Origin: Jannaschia pagri
Lineage (GTDB): Bacteria; Pseudomonadota; Alphaproteobacteria; Rhodobacterales; Rhodobacteraceae
DNA: 64,000 nt
Reading direction: 5' to 3'
Assembly: GCF_019655435.1 (NCBI RefSeq)
Contig: NZ_BPFH01000004.1
Location: forward strand, 186,001 to 250,000
Shown here: piece after piece, positions 44,830 to 54,458 of the stretch
Position numbering within the stretch: position 1 is the first letter of the stretch
How the letters are laid out: every line of letters begins with the position of its first letter
Program-made: the position numbers and the translations under genes
The notes under the pieces: model-generated
Told to the model about the DNA's origin: nothing
Database searches by the model: none
What the model saw: the letters and a program-made list of their open reading frames with translations, nothing else

Positions 44830-46164
44830 ATGCTTGGCACGCTTATCCCGCAGTTCGGCGGTCTGATCTGGACACTTCTGGCCTTCGTTATCGCCTTGTC
44901 GGTGATCGTCGCGATCCACGAATATGGCCATTACATCGTGGGCCGCTGGTGCGGGATCAAAGCGGATGTCTTCTCCATCGGGTTCGGCCCCGTGCTGTTC
45001 AAACGAACGGACAAACACGGGACCCAGTGGCAATTGGCGGCGCTGCCCCTGGGCGGCTACGTGAAGTTTCGCGGGGATGCCAATGCGGCCTCGGTCGGGG
45101 ACGATGGGTCCATCGCCCAGATGACCGAAGAAGAGCGGCGTCAAACCATGAACGGCGCCGCGATCTGGCGCCGATCCGCCACTGTGGCAGCGGGTCCCCT
45201 GTTCAATTTCATCCTGTCCATTTTGGTCTTCGGTGCCTTCGTGATGATCAGCGGTCGCGCGGTGGAGGCACCGGTGATCGGGCCGGTGAAGACGCTACCC
45301 GCGGATGTGGTGACGCTGGAGGAAGGGGACCGCGTTCTGTCTGTGGCCGGAACCCCCATCGAGACACTGGCGGATCTGACCGCTGCCACCGTTGATTTGC
45401 CGCAAACACCAACCATCGCTTACGAAGTCGAGCGTGAGGGGCAGACCATCACACTTGAGGCTGCTTTGCCGATGCCCGCCCGTGTTGAGGTTGTGCAGCC
45501 CCGCTCCGCCGCTTGGGACATTGGGATCCGACCGAACGATGTCATCGTGGCTGTGGATGGGGAGCCAATCCATTCCTTCCGGGCGCTGCAAGATCGTGTT
45601 GCTGCCGCAGAGGGCGCGACCCTGGCGCTGGATGTTTGGCGCAACGGCGAAGAGCTTGTGTTCACCATCGAGCCACGTCGGATGGATTTACCTTTGCCGG
45701 ATGGTGGGTTTGAGACCCGCTGGCTGCTGGGAATCACCGGGGCGATGTTCTTCGATCCTGTGAGCGAGCGGGCAGGCCCGCTGGCAGCCATTACCTATGG
45801 CGTTGAGCAGACAATCTTCATCGTCCGCTCCTCCCTATCGGCCCTGGGCCATATCGTGACTGGCCAGATCAGCACCTGTAACCTGTCTGGGCCGATTGGA
45901 ATCGCCGAGGTCTCGGGTGCCACCGCCAGTCAGGGCATTGATCAGTTTATCTGGTTCATTGCCGTCCTGTCGACGGCCGTTGGGATGCTGAACCTGTTCC
46001 CGATTCCTGTCCTAGATGGCGGACACCTGGTCTTTCACGCCTACGAAGCCGTGGCGGGGAAGCCGCCCTCGGACAGCGCCGTGCGCCTGCTGATGACGTT
46101 CGGTGTGGCGCTCATGGGCGCGCTGATGCTCTTCGCATTGTTTAACGATTTGGTCTGTCCCTGA
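44830..46164 (+). CDS. rseP: Site-2 protease RseP
   Basis: A 444-residue inner-membrane metalloprotease cutting transmembrane segments such as anti-sigma factors. Zinc motif HEYGH at residues 30-34 in the first helix and the second Zn ligand in NLFPIPVLDGGHL near the end. Two PDZ domains lie between them. In alphaproteobacteria its physiological targets are less certain than for E. coli RseA. No RBS is strong; the close spacing to dxr suggests co-transcription. Confidence 0.96.
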   Translation: MLGTLIPQFGGLIWTLLAFVIALSVIVAIHEYGHYIVGRWCGIKADVFSIGFGPVLFKRTDKHGTQWQLAALPLGGYVKFRGDANAASVGDDGSIAQMTEEERRQTMNGAAIWRRSATVAAGPLFNFILSILVFGAFVMISGRAVEAPVIGPVKTLPADVVTLEEGDRVLSVAGTPIETLADLTAATVDLPQTPTIAYEVEREGQTITLEAALPMPARVEVVQPRSAAWDIGIRPNDVIVAVDGEPIHSFRALQDRVAAAEGATLALDVWRNGEELVFTIEPRRMDLPLPDGGFETRWLLGITGAMFFDPVSERAGPLAAITYGVEQTIFIVRSSLSALGHIVTGQISTCNLSGPIGIAEVSGATASQGIDQFIWFIAVLSTAVGMLNLFPIPVLDGGHLVFHAYEAVAGKPPSDSAVRLLMTFGVALMGALMLFALFNDLVCP

Positions 46165-46256
46165 CGCGCCATCGCGCCACTTTCGCCCCGGGCTTGCCCC
46201 ATTGCTGCCCCAAAGTCGGGGCACACGGGACGCTAGGGTTAGCTACGGGTGTCGCC

Positions 46257-46382
46257 ATGAACCATGTGAGAAACGGATATCGGGGCCTGTCCATTTTCAT
46301 GGGCTTGAACATTGACCGCATTCTAGCGGTGATCGCGATCCTGGGCGCCGTGATTTTGGCCGGTTGGATCCAGTCGATCTGA
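46257..46382 (+). CDS. Small single-helix membrane protein (41 aa)
   Basis: A short product starting MNHVRNGYRGLSIF, with a positively charged N-terminus and one hydrophobic helix (about residues 20-38, ILAVIAILGAVILAGWI). The inside-positive layout looks like a real membrane peptide and not a random frame. An in-frame extension to 46194 is less likely. The RBS is poor. It lies between rseP and bamA; a role in the envelope is inference only. Confidence 0.5.
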   Translation: MNHVRNGYRGLSIFMGLNIDRILAVIAILGAVILAGWIQSI

Positions 46383-46580
46383 TCTTTGGCTTGGCGGACC
46401 GGGGCACCAGTCCAGGTCCCTGACGTCCGACATCAGGGACCGATCTTAGCCTCAACCGGCGGCTTTTTGCCGGTCATGGGGCGCCTCGTATCCAACGGGT
46501 GTTCAGTCCCCCTCCGCTTTGACAACCGGTCACCCCTTCGTTAGGCATCTGCCGTAAGAAACGTTGGTGGGGCGGATGAC
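46383..46580. other. Non-coding gap between the small membrane gene and bamA
   Basis: Contains an inverted repeat GGTCCCTGA-n9-TCAGGGACC (46415-46441) and little else. A smaller TGCCCC/GGGGCA hairpin lies upstream at 46206-46223. Probably the rseP 3' end and the bamA promoter. Confidence 0.4.
46415..46441. terminator. Inverted repeat upstream of bamA (possible terminator)
   Basis: GGTCCCTGA pairs with TCAGGGACC across a 9-base loop. No T run follows on either strand, so it may be an mRNA-stability hairpin or operator instead of an intrinsic terminator. About 140 bp before the bamA start. Confidence 0.4.
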
Positions 46581-48932
46581 ATGGACGATCGCGGCAGGGT
46601 CTTTTTATGGACCGGTCGGGGGGTATTTCCTCGTGTATTGAATGGCATGCGCACTGCCGCGCTGTCTTTGCTGGCTATGATCCTGCTGACGGCCGCCGTC
46701 CAAGCGCAAACCTTCCGGTTCTCGTCCTTCGAAATCCAGGGCAACACCCGCATTGAAGAGGCGACCATCCTGCAAACGCTGGGCGTTGCGCGGGGCCAGG
46801 CGATTTCCGCCGGTGCGCTCAGCGATGGGTACCAGCGGCTCCAAGCTTCGGGCCTTTTTCAACGGGTGGAGCTTGTGCCCCAGGGGTCCAAGTTGCTCGT
46901 GATCGTAGATGAGTTTCCCATCATCAACCGCATCAACATCGAGGGAAATGATCGGCTGTCTGATGACGACCTGTTCACGGTCATCGGCAGCACGCCGCGC
47001 CGGACGTATTCGCCCGCCCAAGCGGAGCGGGATGCCGCAGCGATCACGGACGCCTATGCGCAGTCCGGGCGTCTGTCCGCGACCGTCGCCCCCAAAATCA
47101 TCGAGCGTCGCGGCAACCGTGTCGATCTGGTCTTTGAGGTTGCCGAGGGCCGCGTGTCGGAGGTCGAACGGATCAGTTTTGTGGGCAACCGCGCCTTTTC
47201 TGACCGCCGTCTGCGCCGGGTTCTGGAAACCAGCCAAGCCGGTATCTTCCGACTGTTGATTGGCAGCGATACATTCGTGGCCGACCGTATTGCGTTTGAT
47301 GAGCAGTTGCTGCGCGATTTCTATCTTTCGCGCGGCTATGCCGACTTCCAAGTCTTGTCCTCCACGCCCGAACTCAGCCCCTCGCGGGATAGCTTTTTCA
47401 TCACCTTCCAGATCCAAGAGGGCCAGCAGTTCCGGTTCGGAGAGCTTACGGCGTCGTCTGATCTGGCTGAGATCGACGTCGATTTGTACCAGTCTGAAAT
47501 CCGGGTTCGCCCAGGCGACATCTTTTCCCCGCAGGCCATGGAGCGGACGATTGAACGTCTGGAACTCCTGGCAACGCGCGAAGGGCTGACCTTCATCCGC
47601 GCCACGCCGCGCGTGACACGGAACGACCGTGACCTGACGCTGGACGTGGATTTCGTATTGGAGAAGGGCGAGCGTCTGTTCGTGGAGCGGATCGATATCG
47701 AGGGCAACCAAACCACGCTGGACCGGGTGATCCGCCGTCAATTTGACACGGTGGAGGGCGACCCATTCAACCCCCGTGAAATTCGCGCCGCAGCGGAACG
47801 CATCCGGGCGCTCGGCTATTTCACCCAAGCGGACGTCAGCGCCCGCGAAGGCGCGAGCGATGGCACCATCATCGTCGACGTTGACGTGGAAGAGCAGCCG
47901 ACAGGGTCGTTGGGTTTCGGCCTCAACTATTCCGTGGAACAGGGCCCGGGCGTGGCGGTCAGTTTTTCGGAGAACAACTTCCTGGGTCGGGGCCAAACGC
48001 TCGATTTCACCATCGACACCGGATCTGAGAACACATCGTCATCGGTGCGGTTCATCGAACCCGCATTCCTGGCCCGCGATCTCGCATTGTCCTTCGGTGC
48101 CTTCTATCAGGAAACCTCGGACGACAGCCTGACCTTCGATACGCGGACAATTGGCTTTGATGCTGGGATTGCCTTTCCGGTGGGTGAATACAGCCGCCTA
48201 CGCCTGTCCTACGGGATCTCCGATGACAAGCTGACGGCGCGCGATCCGGCCAACCTGTCTCAGATCCTGCGCGGTGACGAAGGCAGCAACGTGACGTCTG
48301 TGGTCGGCTATCGGTGGAGCTACAACACCATCGGGGGCGGCCTGGATCCGACGCGCGGCGTTCGGCTGTCCTTTGGGCAGGACTTCGCCGGATTGGGTGG
48401 GGATACGGAGTTCGTTCGCACGTCGTTTTCTGCCGAAGCACAGCGCACCGTTGCCAATGATGAAGTCACCCTCCGCGCTGCCTTCGAGGGTGGTCTGGTG
48501 ACCTCGCTCAACGGAACGAACTCCCTCCAGGCGACGCGGTTCTTTAATCGCCCGTCGATCATTCGTGGCTTTGAGACCGCGGGGATTGGTCCGCGCGACC
48601 GGGTGGCCGGCGATGACGCGCTCGGCGGCAATCGCTATGTCGCGGCCCGTGTCGAGGCTCAGTTTCCGTTTGGGTTCCTACCCGATGAATACGGCATCTC
48701 TGGCGCGGCCTTCTTGGACGTAGGCTCCGTCTGGGGGTTGGATGACACCAATGGCGGCCCGAACGGGACGGACCCCGTGGATGATGGATTCTTCCTGAAC
48801 TCCGCAGTGGGGGTCGGTATTCTGTGGGATACACAGTTGGGGCCCCTGCGCTTCAACTTCAGCCAAGCCATCCGCAAGCGGGAGTTTGACCGCGTCCAGA
48901 ACTTCGACCTGACGATCGAAACGCGGTTCTGA
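46581..48932 (+). CDS. bamA: Outer membrane protein assembly factor BamA
   Basis: A 783-residue Omp85 protein that inserts beta-barrels into the outer membrane. Signal peptide (LLAMILLTAAVQAQ), then five POTRA repeats to about residue 430 (FEIQGNTRIEEATI starts POTRA1) and a C-terminal 16-strand barrel. The conserved loop-6 motif reads IIRGFETAGIGPRD (V/I-RGF), and the last residue is Phe, the usual beta-signal. The start is ambiguous: 46581 or an internal ATG at 46647 nearer the signal peptide. Neighbours rseP, skp, fabZ, lpxA are the standard order. Confidence 0.95.
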   Translation: MDDRGRVFLWTGRGVFPRVLNGMRTAALSLLAMILLTAAVQAQTFRFSSFEIQGNTRIEEATILQTLGVARGQAISAGALSDGYQRLQASGLFQRVELVPQGSKLLVIVDEFPIINRINIEGNDRLSDDDLFTVIGSTPRRTYSPAQAERDAAAITDAYAQSGRLSATVAPKIIERRGNRVDLVFEVAEGRVSEVERISFVGNRAFSDRRLRRVLETSQAGIFRLLIGSDTFVADRIAFDEQLLRDFYLSRGYADFQVLSSTPELSPSRDSFFITFQIQEGQQFRFGELTASSDLAEIDVDLYQSEIRVRPGDIFSPQAMERTIERLELLATREGLTFIRATPRVTRNDRDLTLDVDFVLEKGERLFVERIDIEGNQTTLDRVIRRQFDTVEGDPFNPREIRAAAERIRALGYFTQADVSAREGASDGTIIVDVDVEEQPTGSLGFGLNYSVEQGPGVAVSFSENNFLGRGQTLDFTIDTGSENTSSSVRFIEPAFLARDLALSFGAFYQETSDDSLTFDTRTIGFDAGIAFPVGEYSRLRLSYGISDDKLTARDPANLSQILRGDEGSNVTSVVGYRWSYNTIGGGLDPTRGVRLSFGQDFAGLGGDTEFVRTSFSAEAQRTVANDEVTLRAAFEGGLVTSLNGTNSLQATRFFNRPSIIRGFETAGIGPRDRVAGDDALGGNRYVAARVEAQFPFGFLPDEYGISGAAFLDVGSVWGLDDTNGGPNGTDPVDDGFFLNSAVGVGILWDTQLGPLRFNFSQAIRKREFDRVQNFDLTIETRF

Positions 48933-48934
48933 GG

Positions 48935-49558
48935 GTGCGCGGCCTCTGCGCAGCCCTCTTGGTGCTGGGCCTGGGGTCGGGGGCCTTGGCCCAGGGCACC
49001 GGCGGTGCGGCGCCCCTGTCACCGGGCATCGCGCAGACGGCGGTTGCGGTCCTGGATCGCGACGCGCTCTTCTCTCAAAGTCTGTTTGGTCAGCGCGTCG
49101 CCGATGATTTGGAGGCAGCCAGCACAGAGCTGGCCGCCGAGAACCGTCGGATCGAGGCGGAGCTTGAGGCGGAGGAGCAATCGCTCACGCGCCAGCGAGC
49201 GTCCCTGGACATGGATGCCTTCCGCGTGTTGGCCGCCGATTTCGACGCCCGCGTCGTGGCCATCAGGCGCGCGCAAGACGCCAAGAGCCGGGCCATCCAA
49301 CAGCAATCCGACCGCGCCCAATCCGTGTTCTTTGAGCGCGCCAATCCGATTCTCGTGGCCCTGGCGCGAGAGACGGGGGCCCTCGTCATTCTCGACCGCC
49401 GCATTGTGATTGCTTCTGCGGATCAGGTGGACATCACAGCGCTGGCGCTGGAACGGGTCAATGAGGCCCTCGGCAGTGGTAGCACCTTGGGAACGACGCC
49501 GCCGACCCAGCGGCCCGCGCAGGACGCCCCGGCACCTCAGACACCGCCGACCGAATAG
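48935..49558 (+). CDS. skp: Periplasmic chaperone Skp/OmpH
   Basis: A 207-residue OmpH/Skp protein that carries unfolded outer-membrane proteins to BamA. Signal peptide LCAALLVLGLGSGALAQ, then long amphipathic coiled-coil helices (residues about 60-140) and a short barrel domain whose strand GALVILDRRIVIASADQVDIT is conserved. The C-terminus is Pro- and Thr-rich. Starts with GTG two bases after the bamA stop, so the pair is coupled. Confidence 0.93.
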   Translation: MRGLCAALLVLGLGSGALAQGTGGAAPLSPGIAQTAVAVLDRDALFSQSLFGQRVADDLEAASTELAAENRRIEAELEAEEQSLTRQRASLDMDAFRVLAADFDARVVAIRRAQDAKSRAIQQQSDRAQSVFFERANPILVALARETGALVILDRRIVIASADQVDITALALERVNEALGSGSTLGTTPPTQRPAQDAPAPQTPPTE

Positions 49559-49626
49559 CGCCCCACGGCTTGCACCCCTCGGGCCCGGCGCGTTAAGCCC
49601 GATGGGAACTGACGACAGGGGACACC

Positions 49627-50094
49627 ATGCCAAGCGATGCGATCCAGGCCGAGGCCGATATCCACCTGATCCAACGGATCATCCCCCATCGCTATCCGTT
49701 CCTGTTGGTGGACCGCGTTCGCGACATCGTCGCTAATACCTCGGCCACGGGCATCAAGAACGTCACCTTCAACGAGCCGCATTTCCAAGGGCATTTCCCG
49801 GGTGCGCCGATCATGCCGGGTGTCACCATCGTCGAGGCCATGGCCCAGACGGCGGCTGTGATGGTCGGGGTGAGCAACGACCTCGCCGACAAAGACTTCC
49901 TTGTCTACTTCATGGGGATCGACGGCTGCAAATTCCGCCGCAAGGTCATCCCAGGCGATGTCTTGGAACTGCGCGTGACGGTGACCCGGGGCAAGCCAGG
50001 CGCCAAGGTTTGGCGCTTCCGGGGTGAGGCGACGGTCGAGGGTGAGATGGCCGCGGAGGCCGATTTCACGGCCATGATGGATCTGCCGAAGTGA
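49627..50094 (+). CDS. fabZ: 3-hydroxyacyl-[acyl-carrier-protein] dehydratase FabZ
   Basis: A 155-residue hot-dog fold enzyme. Active-site His and Glu are in [28 protein letters not shown] and [14 protein letters not shown] are further family marks. Dehydrates 3-hydroxyacyl-ACPs for membrane lipids and supplies 3-hydroxyacyl precursors to the lipid A genes next door. Stop overlaps lpxA (GTGA). Confidence 0.96.
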   Translation: MPSDAIQAEADIHLIQRIIPHRYPFLLVDRVRDIVANTSATGIKNVTFNEPHFQGHFPGAPIMPGVTIVEAMAQTAAVMVGVSNDLADKDFLVYFMGIDGCKFRRKVIPGDVLELRVTVTRGKPGAKVWRFRGEATVEGEMAAEADFTAMMDLPK

Positions 50095-50888
50095 GCATCG
50101 ACCCGTCTGCACAGATCCATCCCCAGGCGCTTGTCGAAGAGGGGGCGGTGATCGGGCCGGGGGCCTCGGTCGGGCCGTTCTCGGTCATCGGGTCTGAGGT
50201 CACGCTGGGCGCGGGCGTTGAAATCAAATCCCATGTTGTGCTGACCGGTTGGACAGATGTGGGCGAGGGGACGCAGATTTTTCCCTTCGCATCCATCGGT
50301 GAAGTGCCCCAAGACCTGAAGTACGGCGGCGAACGCACCCGGCTGCGGATCGGTGCGCGCAACCGGATCCGCGAACATGTGACCATGAACCCGGGCACCA
50401 CCCAGGGTGGCGGCGAGACGGTCGTCGGCGATGACGGTCTGTTTATGGCAGGCTGCCACGTGGCCCATGACTGCATCATTGGTGACCGCGTGATCATCGT
50501 GAACAATTCCGCTGCGGCGGGTCACTGCCAGATCCAAGATGATGTGATCGTTGGGGGCCTGTCAGGCATCCACCAATGGGTGCGCGTGGGCCAGGGTGCG
50601 ATCATCGGGGCGCTCTCCATGGTGACCAATGATGTGGTGCCATACGGCCTTGTGGCGGGTCCACGGGCTGAGTTGGATGGTCTGAACCTCGTGGGTCTGA
50701 AGCGCAGGGGCGTGGCACGGTCGGATATCCAAGCCCTGCGCATTGCGTTGCTGACCCTCAAACAGGGCGAGGGGACGTTCCATGAACGGGCCGTGCGCCT
50801 CGGGACGGAGACCGAGAGCGACTACGTCCGCCGCATGGTCGCCTTTATCACGGGGGCTAGCGACCGCTCTTTCCTGGTGCCGAAATGA
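50091..50888 (+). CDS. lpxA: UDP-N-acetylglucosamine acyltransferase
   Basis: A 265-residue left-handed beta-helix of hexapeptide repeats followed by a C-terminal helical part. Catalytic His is in [28 protein letters not shown] is conserved. First step of lipid A synthesis, transferring 3-hydroxyacyl to UDP-GlcNAc. Begins with GTG inside the fabZ stop and overlaps lpxI by 4 bp. Confidence 0.96.
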   Translation: MSIDPSAQIHPQALVEEGAVIGPGASVGPFSVIGSEVTLGAGVEIKSHVVLTGWTDVGEGTQIFPFASIGEVPQDLKYGGERTRLRIGARNRIREHVTMNPGTTQGGGETVVGDDGLFMAGCHVAHDCIIGDRVIIVNNSAAAGHCQIQDDVIVGGLSGIHQWVRVGQGAIIGALSMVTNDVVPYGLVAGPRAELDGLNLVGLKRRGVARSDIQALRIALLTLKQGEGTFHERAVRLGTETESDYVRRMVAFITGASDRSFLVPK

Positions 50889-51790
50889 GCCGTTTGGCCT
50901 TGATCGCCGGGCAGGGCGCTTTGCCCGCTGTCTTGGCAAATGCCCTTGGGCGGTCCGGACGGTCGTGGTTCGCCTGCCATTTGGAGGGCTTCGCCCCCAA
51001 AGGGGTCGGCCAGTCCCGCGCCTTTCGGATTGAGCGCTTGGGCAGCTTGATCGCGGATCTGTCGGACGAGGGTGTCACCGAGGTCTGTTTCGCGGGCGCA
51101 ATTGCACGTCCGCCCCTCGACCCAAGCGCGGTGGATGCGGCGACGATGCCCCTGGTGCCTCGGATGATGCAGGCCTTGCAGGCAGGGGATGACGCGGCCC
51201 TGCGCACGGTCATTGCCTTTTTCGAGGAGGCCGGCATCGCCGTTCTCGGTGCCCAGGACATCGCGCCGGAGCTGTTGCAGGCGCCCCAAGTGGGCATACC
51301 CAACGACCGCGATTTAGCTGATATCGCCCGGGCAGAGACGGTGCAGGCGGCCCTCGGTCCGCTGGATGTGGGGCAGGGATGCGTCGTGGCTGGGGGTCAG
51401 GTCTTGGCGGTCGAGGCGCTGCCAGGGACTGACTGGATGCTGAGCAGTTTGGCCCGCCGCCCCGCGCCCCCGCCCCAAGCGGCGTCTGGAGGTCTGTTTG
51501 GCGGTGACCTGTTCGGAGGCGCGGCTGACTGGCTCAGCGGTGGCGCGGCACCAGCCGGGCTGCCCCCGTTTGCGCGGCCAGAGGGTGGAGTGTTCTACAA
51601 GGCGCCAAAGCCGGACCAGGACCGCCGCATCGACCTTCCGACCATTGGCCCCGAAACCGTCCGGCGCGTGGCCGAGGCAGGCTTGTCAGGTATTGCTATT
51701 GCCGCCGACGGAGTCCTCGTCCTCGACCCGGCAGAGGTAGCAGCCCAATGCACGGCGCGAGGTCTATTTCTGCTGGCGCGCGGGGCCTGA
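50885..51790 (+). CDS. lpxI: UDP-2,3-diacylglucosamine diphosphatase LpxI
   Basis: A 301-residue LpxI (formerly DUF1009), the alphaproteobacterial replacement for LpxH. It begins LALIAGQGALPAVLANAL and has a low-complexity Gly/Ala/Pro-rich middle insert (residues about 190-220, with GGLFGGDLFGGAADW), unlike the compact usual form. The C-terminal domain PTIGPETVRRVAEAGLSGIAI is conserved. Hydrolyses UDP-2,3-diacyl-GlcN to lipid X for LpxB. Its TGA shares a base with the lpxB ATG. Confidence 0.93.
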   Translation: MSRLALIAGQGALPAVLANALGRSGRSWFACHLEGFAPKGVGQSRAFRIERLGSLIADLSDEGVTEVCFAGAIARPPLDPSAVDAATMPLVPRMMQALQAGDDAALRTVIAFFEEAGIAVLGAQDIAPELLQAPQVGIPNDRDLADIARAETVQAALGPLDVGQGCVVAGGQVLAVEALPGTDWMLSSLARRPAPPPQAASGGLFGGDLFGGAADWLSGGAAPAGLPPFARPEGGVFYKAPKPDQDRRIDLPTIGPETVRRVAEAGLSGIAIAADGVLVLDPAEVAAQCTARGLFLLARGA

Positions 51791-52938
51791 TGCGCCTGTT
51801 CCTCATCGCCGGAGAGCCCTCGGGCGATGCACTCGGCGCGGCCTTGATGGCGGGGATGAAACAGCTGCAGCCCGGCGTCACCTTCGCGGGTGTGGGTGGT
51901 CCTGCGATGCAGGCCGAGGGGTTGGATAGCCTGTTTCCCATGTCGGACCTGTCGGTCATGGGGCTGGCCGAGGTCCTGCCTCGCCTGCGTCATCTCTTCC
52001 GGCGCCGCGATCAGACGGTCGAGGCCATCGCAGACACGGTACCGGACGCCCTCGTCACCATCGATAGCCCTGATTTCTGCCTCCGCGTTGCGGCCAGGGC
52101 CAAGACCGTGCGGCCAAGCCTTCCGGTGATCCATTACGTCGCACCGTCGGTCTGGGCCTGGCGCGAGGGGCGTGCGGCCCGGATGGCACGCACGGTGGAC
52201 CATGTCCTGGCCCTGCTGCCATTTGAGCCACCCTACATGCAGGCGGCTGGCATGACCTGCGATTTCGTTGGCCACCCGGTCGTGGCGAAGCCCCTGGCGT
52301 CGCCCGCTGAGGCCGATCTGTTTCGCGAAGAACATGGTATCACCGGTCCCCTGGCGCTGGTGCTGCCGGGGTCGCGGGGCGGCGAAGTCGGACGCCTTGC
52401 CCCGATCTTTGGCGAGGCCCTTGCCAAGCTGCCCCGGGACGCGCGGGTTGTTGTTCCCGCTGTCGACCACCTCGCCGCTGCCGTCCGCGACGCCGTTCGA
52501 GGGTGGCCCGGTCACCCATTGGTCGTGACGGACCCGGCAGAGAAACGCGCGGCCTTTGGGGCGGCGACGGCGGCCCTCGCGGCCTCTGGTACGGTGAGTT
52601 TGGAGTTGGCGGCCAATGGCGTGCCGATGGTCATCGCCTACGATATGAATTGGTTCTCACGGCAGATCATCGCGCGGATGCTCAAGGTCGACACGGTGAC
52701 CCTCGTGAACCTAGTCAGTGAGACGCGCGCCGTGCCCGAATTCCTGGGCGAAGCCTGTCGGCCAAAGGCCATCGGGCGCGCCTTTAACGATCTGTTGCTC
52801 GTGCCATCACAGCGGGCCCGCCAGGTCGAGGCCTTGGACCGCACAATGGATCGCTTGGGTCGCGGCGGCGAAGCGCCGGGCCTGAGGGCGGCGCGCTCGG
52901 TTCTGGCTGCAATCGGTGAGCGCACGGGGACAGAATGA
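51790..52938 (+). CDS. lpxB: Lipid-A-disaccharide synthase
   Basis: A 382-residue GT-B glycosyltransferase (GT19) that joins lipid X to UDP-2,3-diacyl-GlcN. N-terminus RLFLIAGEPSGDALGA, LIDSPDF-type TIDSPDFCLRV, PVIHYVAPSVWAWREGR and PLALVLPGSRGGEV are all conserved. ATG at 51790 in TGATG overlaps the lpxI stop; a longer frame from 51748 is not needed. Last gene of the block, followed by tRNA-Arg. Confidence 0.97.
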   Translation: MRLFLIAGEPSGDALGAALMAGMKQLQPGVTFAGVGGPAMQAEGLDSLFPMSDLSVMGLAEVLPRLRHLFRRRDQTVEAIADTVPDALVTIDSPDFCLRVAARAKTVRPSLPVIHYVAPSVWAWREGRAARMARTVDHVLALLPFEPPYMQAAGMTCDFVGHPVVAKPLASPAEADLFREEHGITGPLALVLPGSRGGEVGRLAPIFGEALAKLPRDARVVVPAVDHLAAAVRDAVRGWPGHPLVVTDPAEKRAAFGAATAALAASGTVSLELAANGVPMVIAYDMNWFSRQIIARMLKVDTVTLVNLVSETRAVPEFLGEACRPKAIGRAFNDLLLVPSQRARQVEALDRTMDRLGRGGEAPGLRAARSVLAAIGERTGTE

Positions 52939-52979
52939 CTTGCGGGGCCGACGGTTCCCGGCTATCCCGCATCCCATAG

Positions 52980-53056
52980 GCACCCATAGCTCAGCTGGAT
53001 AGAGCGCTGCCCTCCGAAGGCAGAGGTCTGAGGTTCGAATCCTCATGGGTGCGCCA
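52980..53056 (+). tRNA. tRNA-Arg (anticodon CCG)
   Basis: A 77-base cloverleaf. Acceptor GCACCCA pairs fully with TGGGTGC. The anticodon arm CTGCC/GGCAG holds loop CTCCGAA with CCG at 53014-53016. T-arm GTTCGAATC, discriminator G and an encoded CCA at 53054-53056. Sits 41 bp after lpxB. Confidence 0.97.
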
Positions 53057-53118
53057 CCACTTCATTGCTATCTATTGCGCTGGTTTGGTTCCGTGCGAAC
53101 GGTCTGCACCGCGTCGCC

Positions 53119-54009
53119 TCACAGGCCGTTGACCGGCACCTTCATCATCGGACGCCCGTCCTCATCCCTTGGGATTTTCCCCGCGCGTATATTCACCTGC
53201 AGCGATGGCAGGATCAGGTTCGGCACCTTAAGCTGGGCGTCCCGCTCATTGCGGAACCGGATGAAATCCTCCCGCGTGGTCCCACCACCCACGTGTATGT
53301 TGTCGGATTTCTCCTGCGCGACGGTTGTTTCCCACTGAATGGCGCGACCGTTGGGACCGTAGTCGTGGCACATGAACAGCCGTGTCTCATCCGGCAGGGC
53401 AAGCAACCTCTGGATGGAATCGTACAGCTGCCCCGCGTCCCCACCGGGAAAATCCGCCCGGGCGCTGCCGCCGTCCGGCATGAACAGGGTATCACCGACG
53501 AAGGCCGCGTCGCCAATGACATAGGCCATACAGGCGGGCGTGTGCCCGGGGGTATGCAGGGCGCGGGCTGTCAGCCCACCGATCTTGAAGCGATCGCCAT
53601 CCTGGAAAAGGGCATCAAACTGGCTGCCGTCCCGTTGGAACTCCGTGCCTTCGTTGAAAATCTTGCCGAAGGTTTCCTGGACGGTCGTGATCTCTGCACC
53701 GATCCCGATCTTGCCGCCCAGCCGCTCTTGCAGGTAGGGCGCCGCCGACAGGTGGTCCGCATGGACGTGGGTTTCCAGGATCCAGGTCACATGTAGCCCG
53801 ATGTCCCGAACCCGCTCGATCAATCGGTCCGCACTGTCCGAGGTGATGCGCCCGGCGGCGTAATCCAGATCCATGACCGTATCGATCAGCGCGCAGGCGT
53901 CGGAGGCCGGGTCCTTGACGATGTAGCTGATGGTATGGGTCGCAGGGTCGAAAAAGGCTTCGACCACCGGGGCAGCCAGGCTGATTGGCTGTGAATCAGG
54001 GTTCGGCAT
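53119..54009 (-). CDS. MBL-fold persulfide dioxygenase (ETHE1/Blh type)
   Basis: A 296-residue metallo-beta-lactamase-fold protein. Metal motif THVHADH (H81, H83, D85, H86), HTPGHTP and GDTLFMPDGG follow; C-terminal insertion LFMCHDYGPNGRAIQWET is typical of the Blh/ETHE1-related group. These enzymes use an iron centre to oxidise glutathione persulfide to sulfite. No rhodanese domain is attached. Last gene of the sulfur operon, 13 bp after a YeeE-type gene. Confidence 0.9.
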   Translation of the reverse strand: MPNPDSQPISLAAPVVEAFFDPATHTISYIVKDPASDACALIDTVMDLDYAAGRITSDSADRLIERVRDIGLHVTWILETHVHADHLSAAPYLQERLGGKIGIGAEITTVQETFGKIFNEGTEFQRDGSQFDALFQDGDRFKIGGLTARALHTPGHTPACMAYVIGDAAFVGDTLFMPDGGSARADFPGGDAGQLYDSIQRLLALPDETRLFMCHDYGPNGRAIQWETTVAQEKSDNIHVGGGTTREDFIRFRNERDAQLKVPNLILPSLQVNIRAGKIPRDEDGRPMMKVPVNGL

Positions 54010-54022
54010 GTGCTGGTCTCCC

Positions 54023-54457
54023 TTATGTTGACGCCTGTTGCTTAGGGGTGGCGCGCGGCCACAGGCGCACGATCAAGATCCCGACGCTTGCGGCCCCGAC
54101 AAAGAGAAAAACCTCCACTTGGCCCGTACCAAGGGCGGGCAGGGCGCCCCCCGGACAAAAGCCAGCAAGGCCCCACCCCGCACCAAATAGACCGGCCCCC
54201 GCCAAGAGGCGCGCGTCAATCTGCCGTGTCTGTGGGACGTGGAAAGCATGTTCTTGCAGCGGAGCGGACCGCCGGAAAACAAAGCGATAGCCCGGAACGG
54301 CCACCAACAACGCACCGCCCATCACAAAGGCGAGCGACGGGTCCCAAGTCCCAAACAGGTCGAAGAAATTCAGGACCTTGGCCGGGTTCGCCATGCCCGA
54401 GAGGGCAATGCCAAAGCCAAAGATCAGGCCAATACAGGCCGCAGAAATCAGACGCAT
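54023..54457 (-). CDS. YeeE/YedE-type transporter half (PmpB-like)
   Basis: A 144-residue membrane protein with about four helices. It has the YeeE/YedE-type Cys motif AGWGLAGFCPGGALPAL and the N-terminal GFGIALSGMANPAKVLNFFD, matching the DUF6691 half-transporters that import thiosulfate or sulfane sulfur. Start at 54457 is one base after the stop of the other half, with GGTGGGGGG as RBS. The two halves probably form a complex. Confidence 0.9.
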   Translation of the reverse strand: MRLISAACIGLIFGFGIALSGMANPAKVLNFFDLFGTWDPSLAFVMGGALLVAVPGYRFVFRRSAPLQEHAFHVPQTRQIDARLLAGAGLFGAGWGLAGFCPGGALPALGTGQVEVFLFVGAASVGILIVRLWPRATPKQQAST

Positions 54458-54458
54458 C

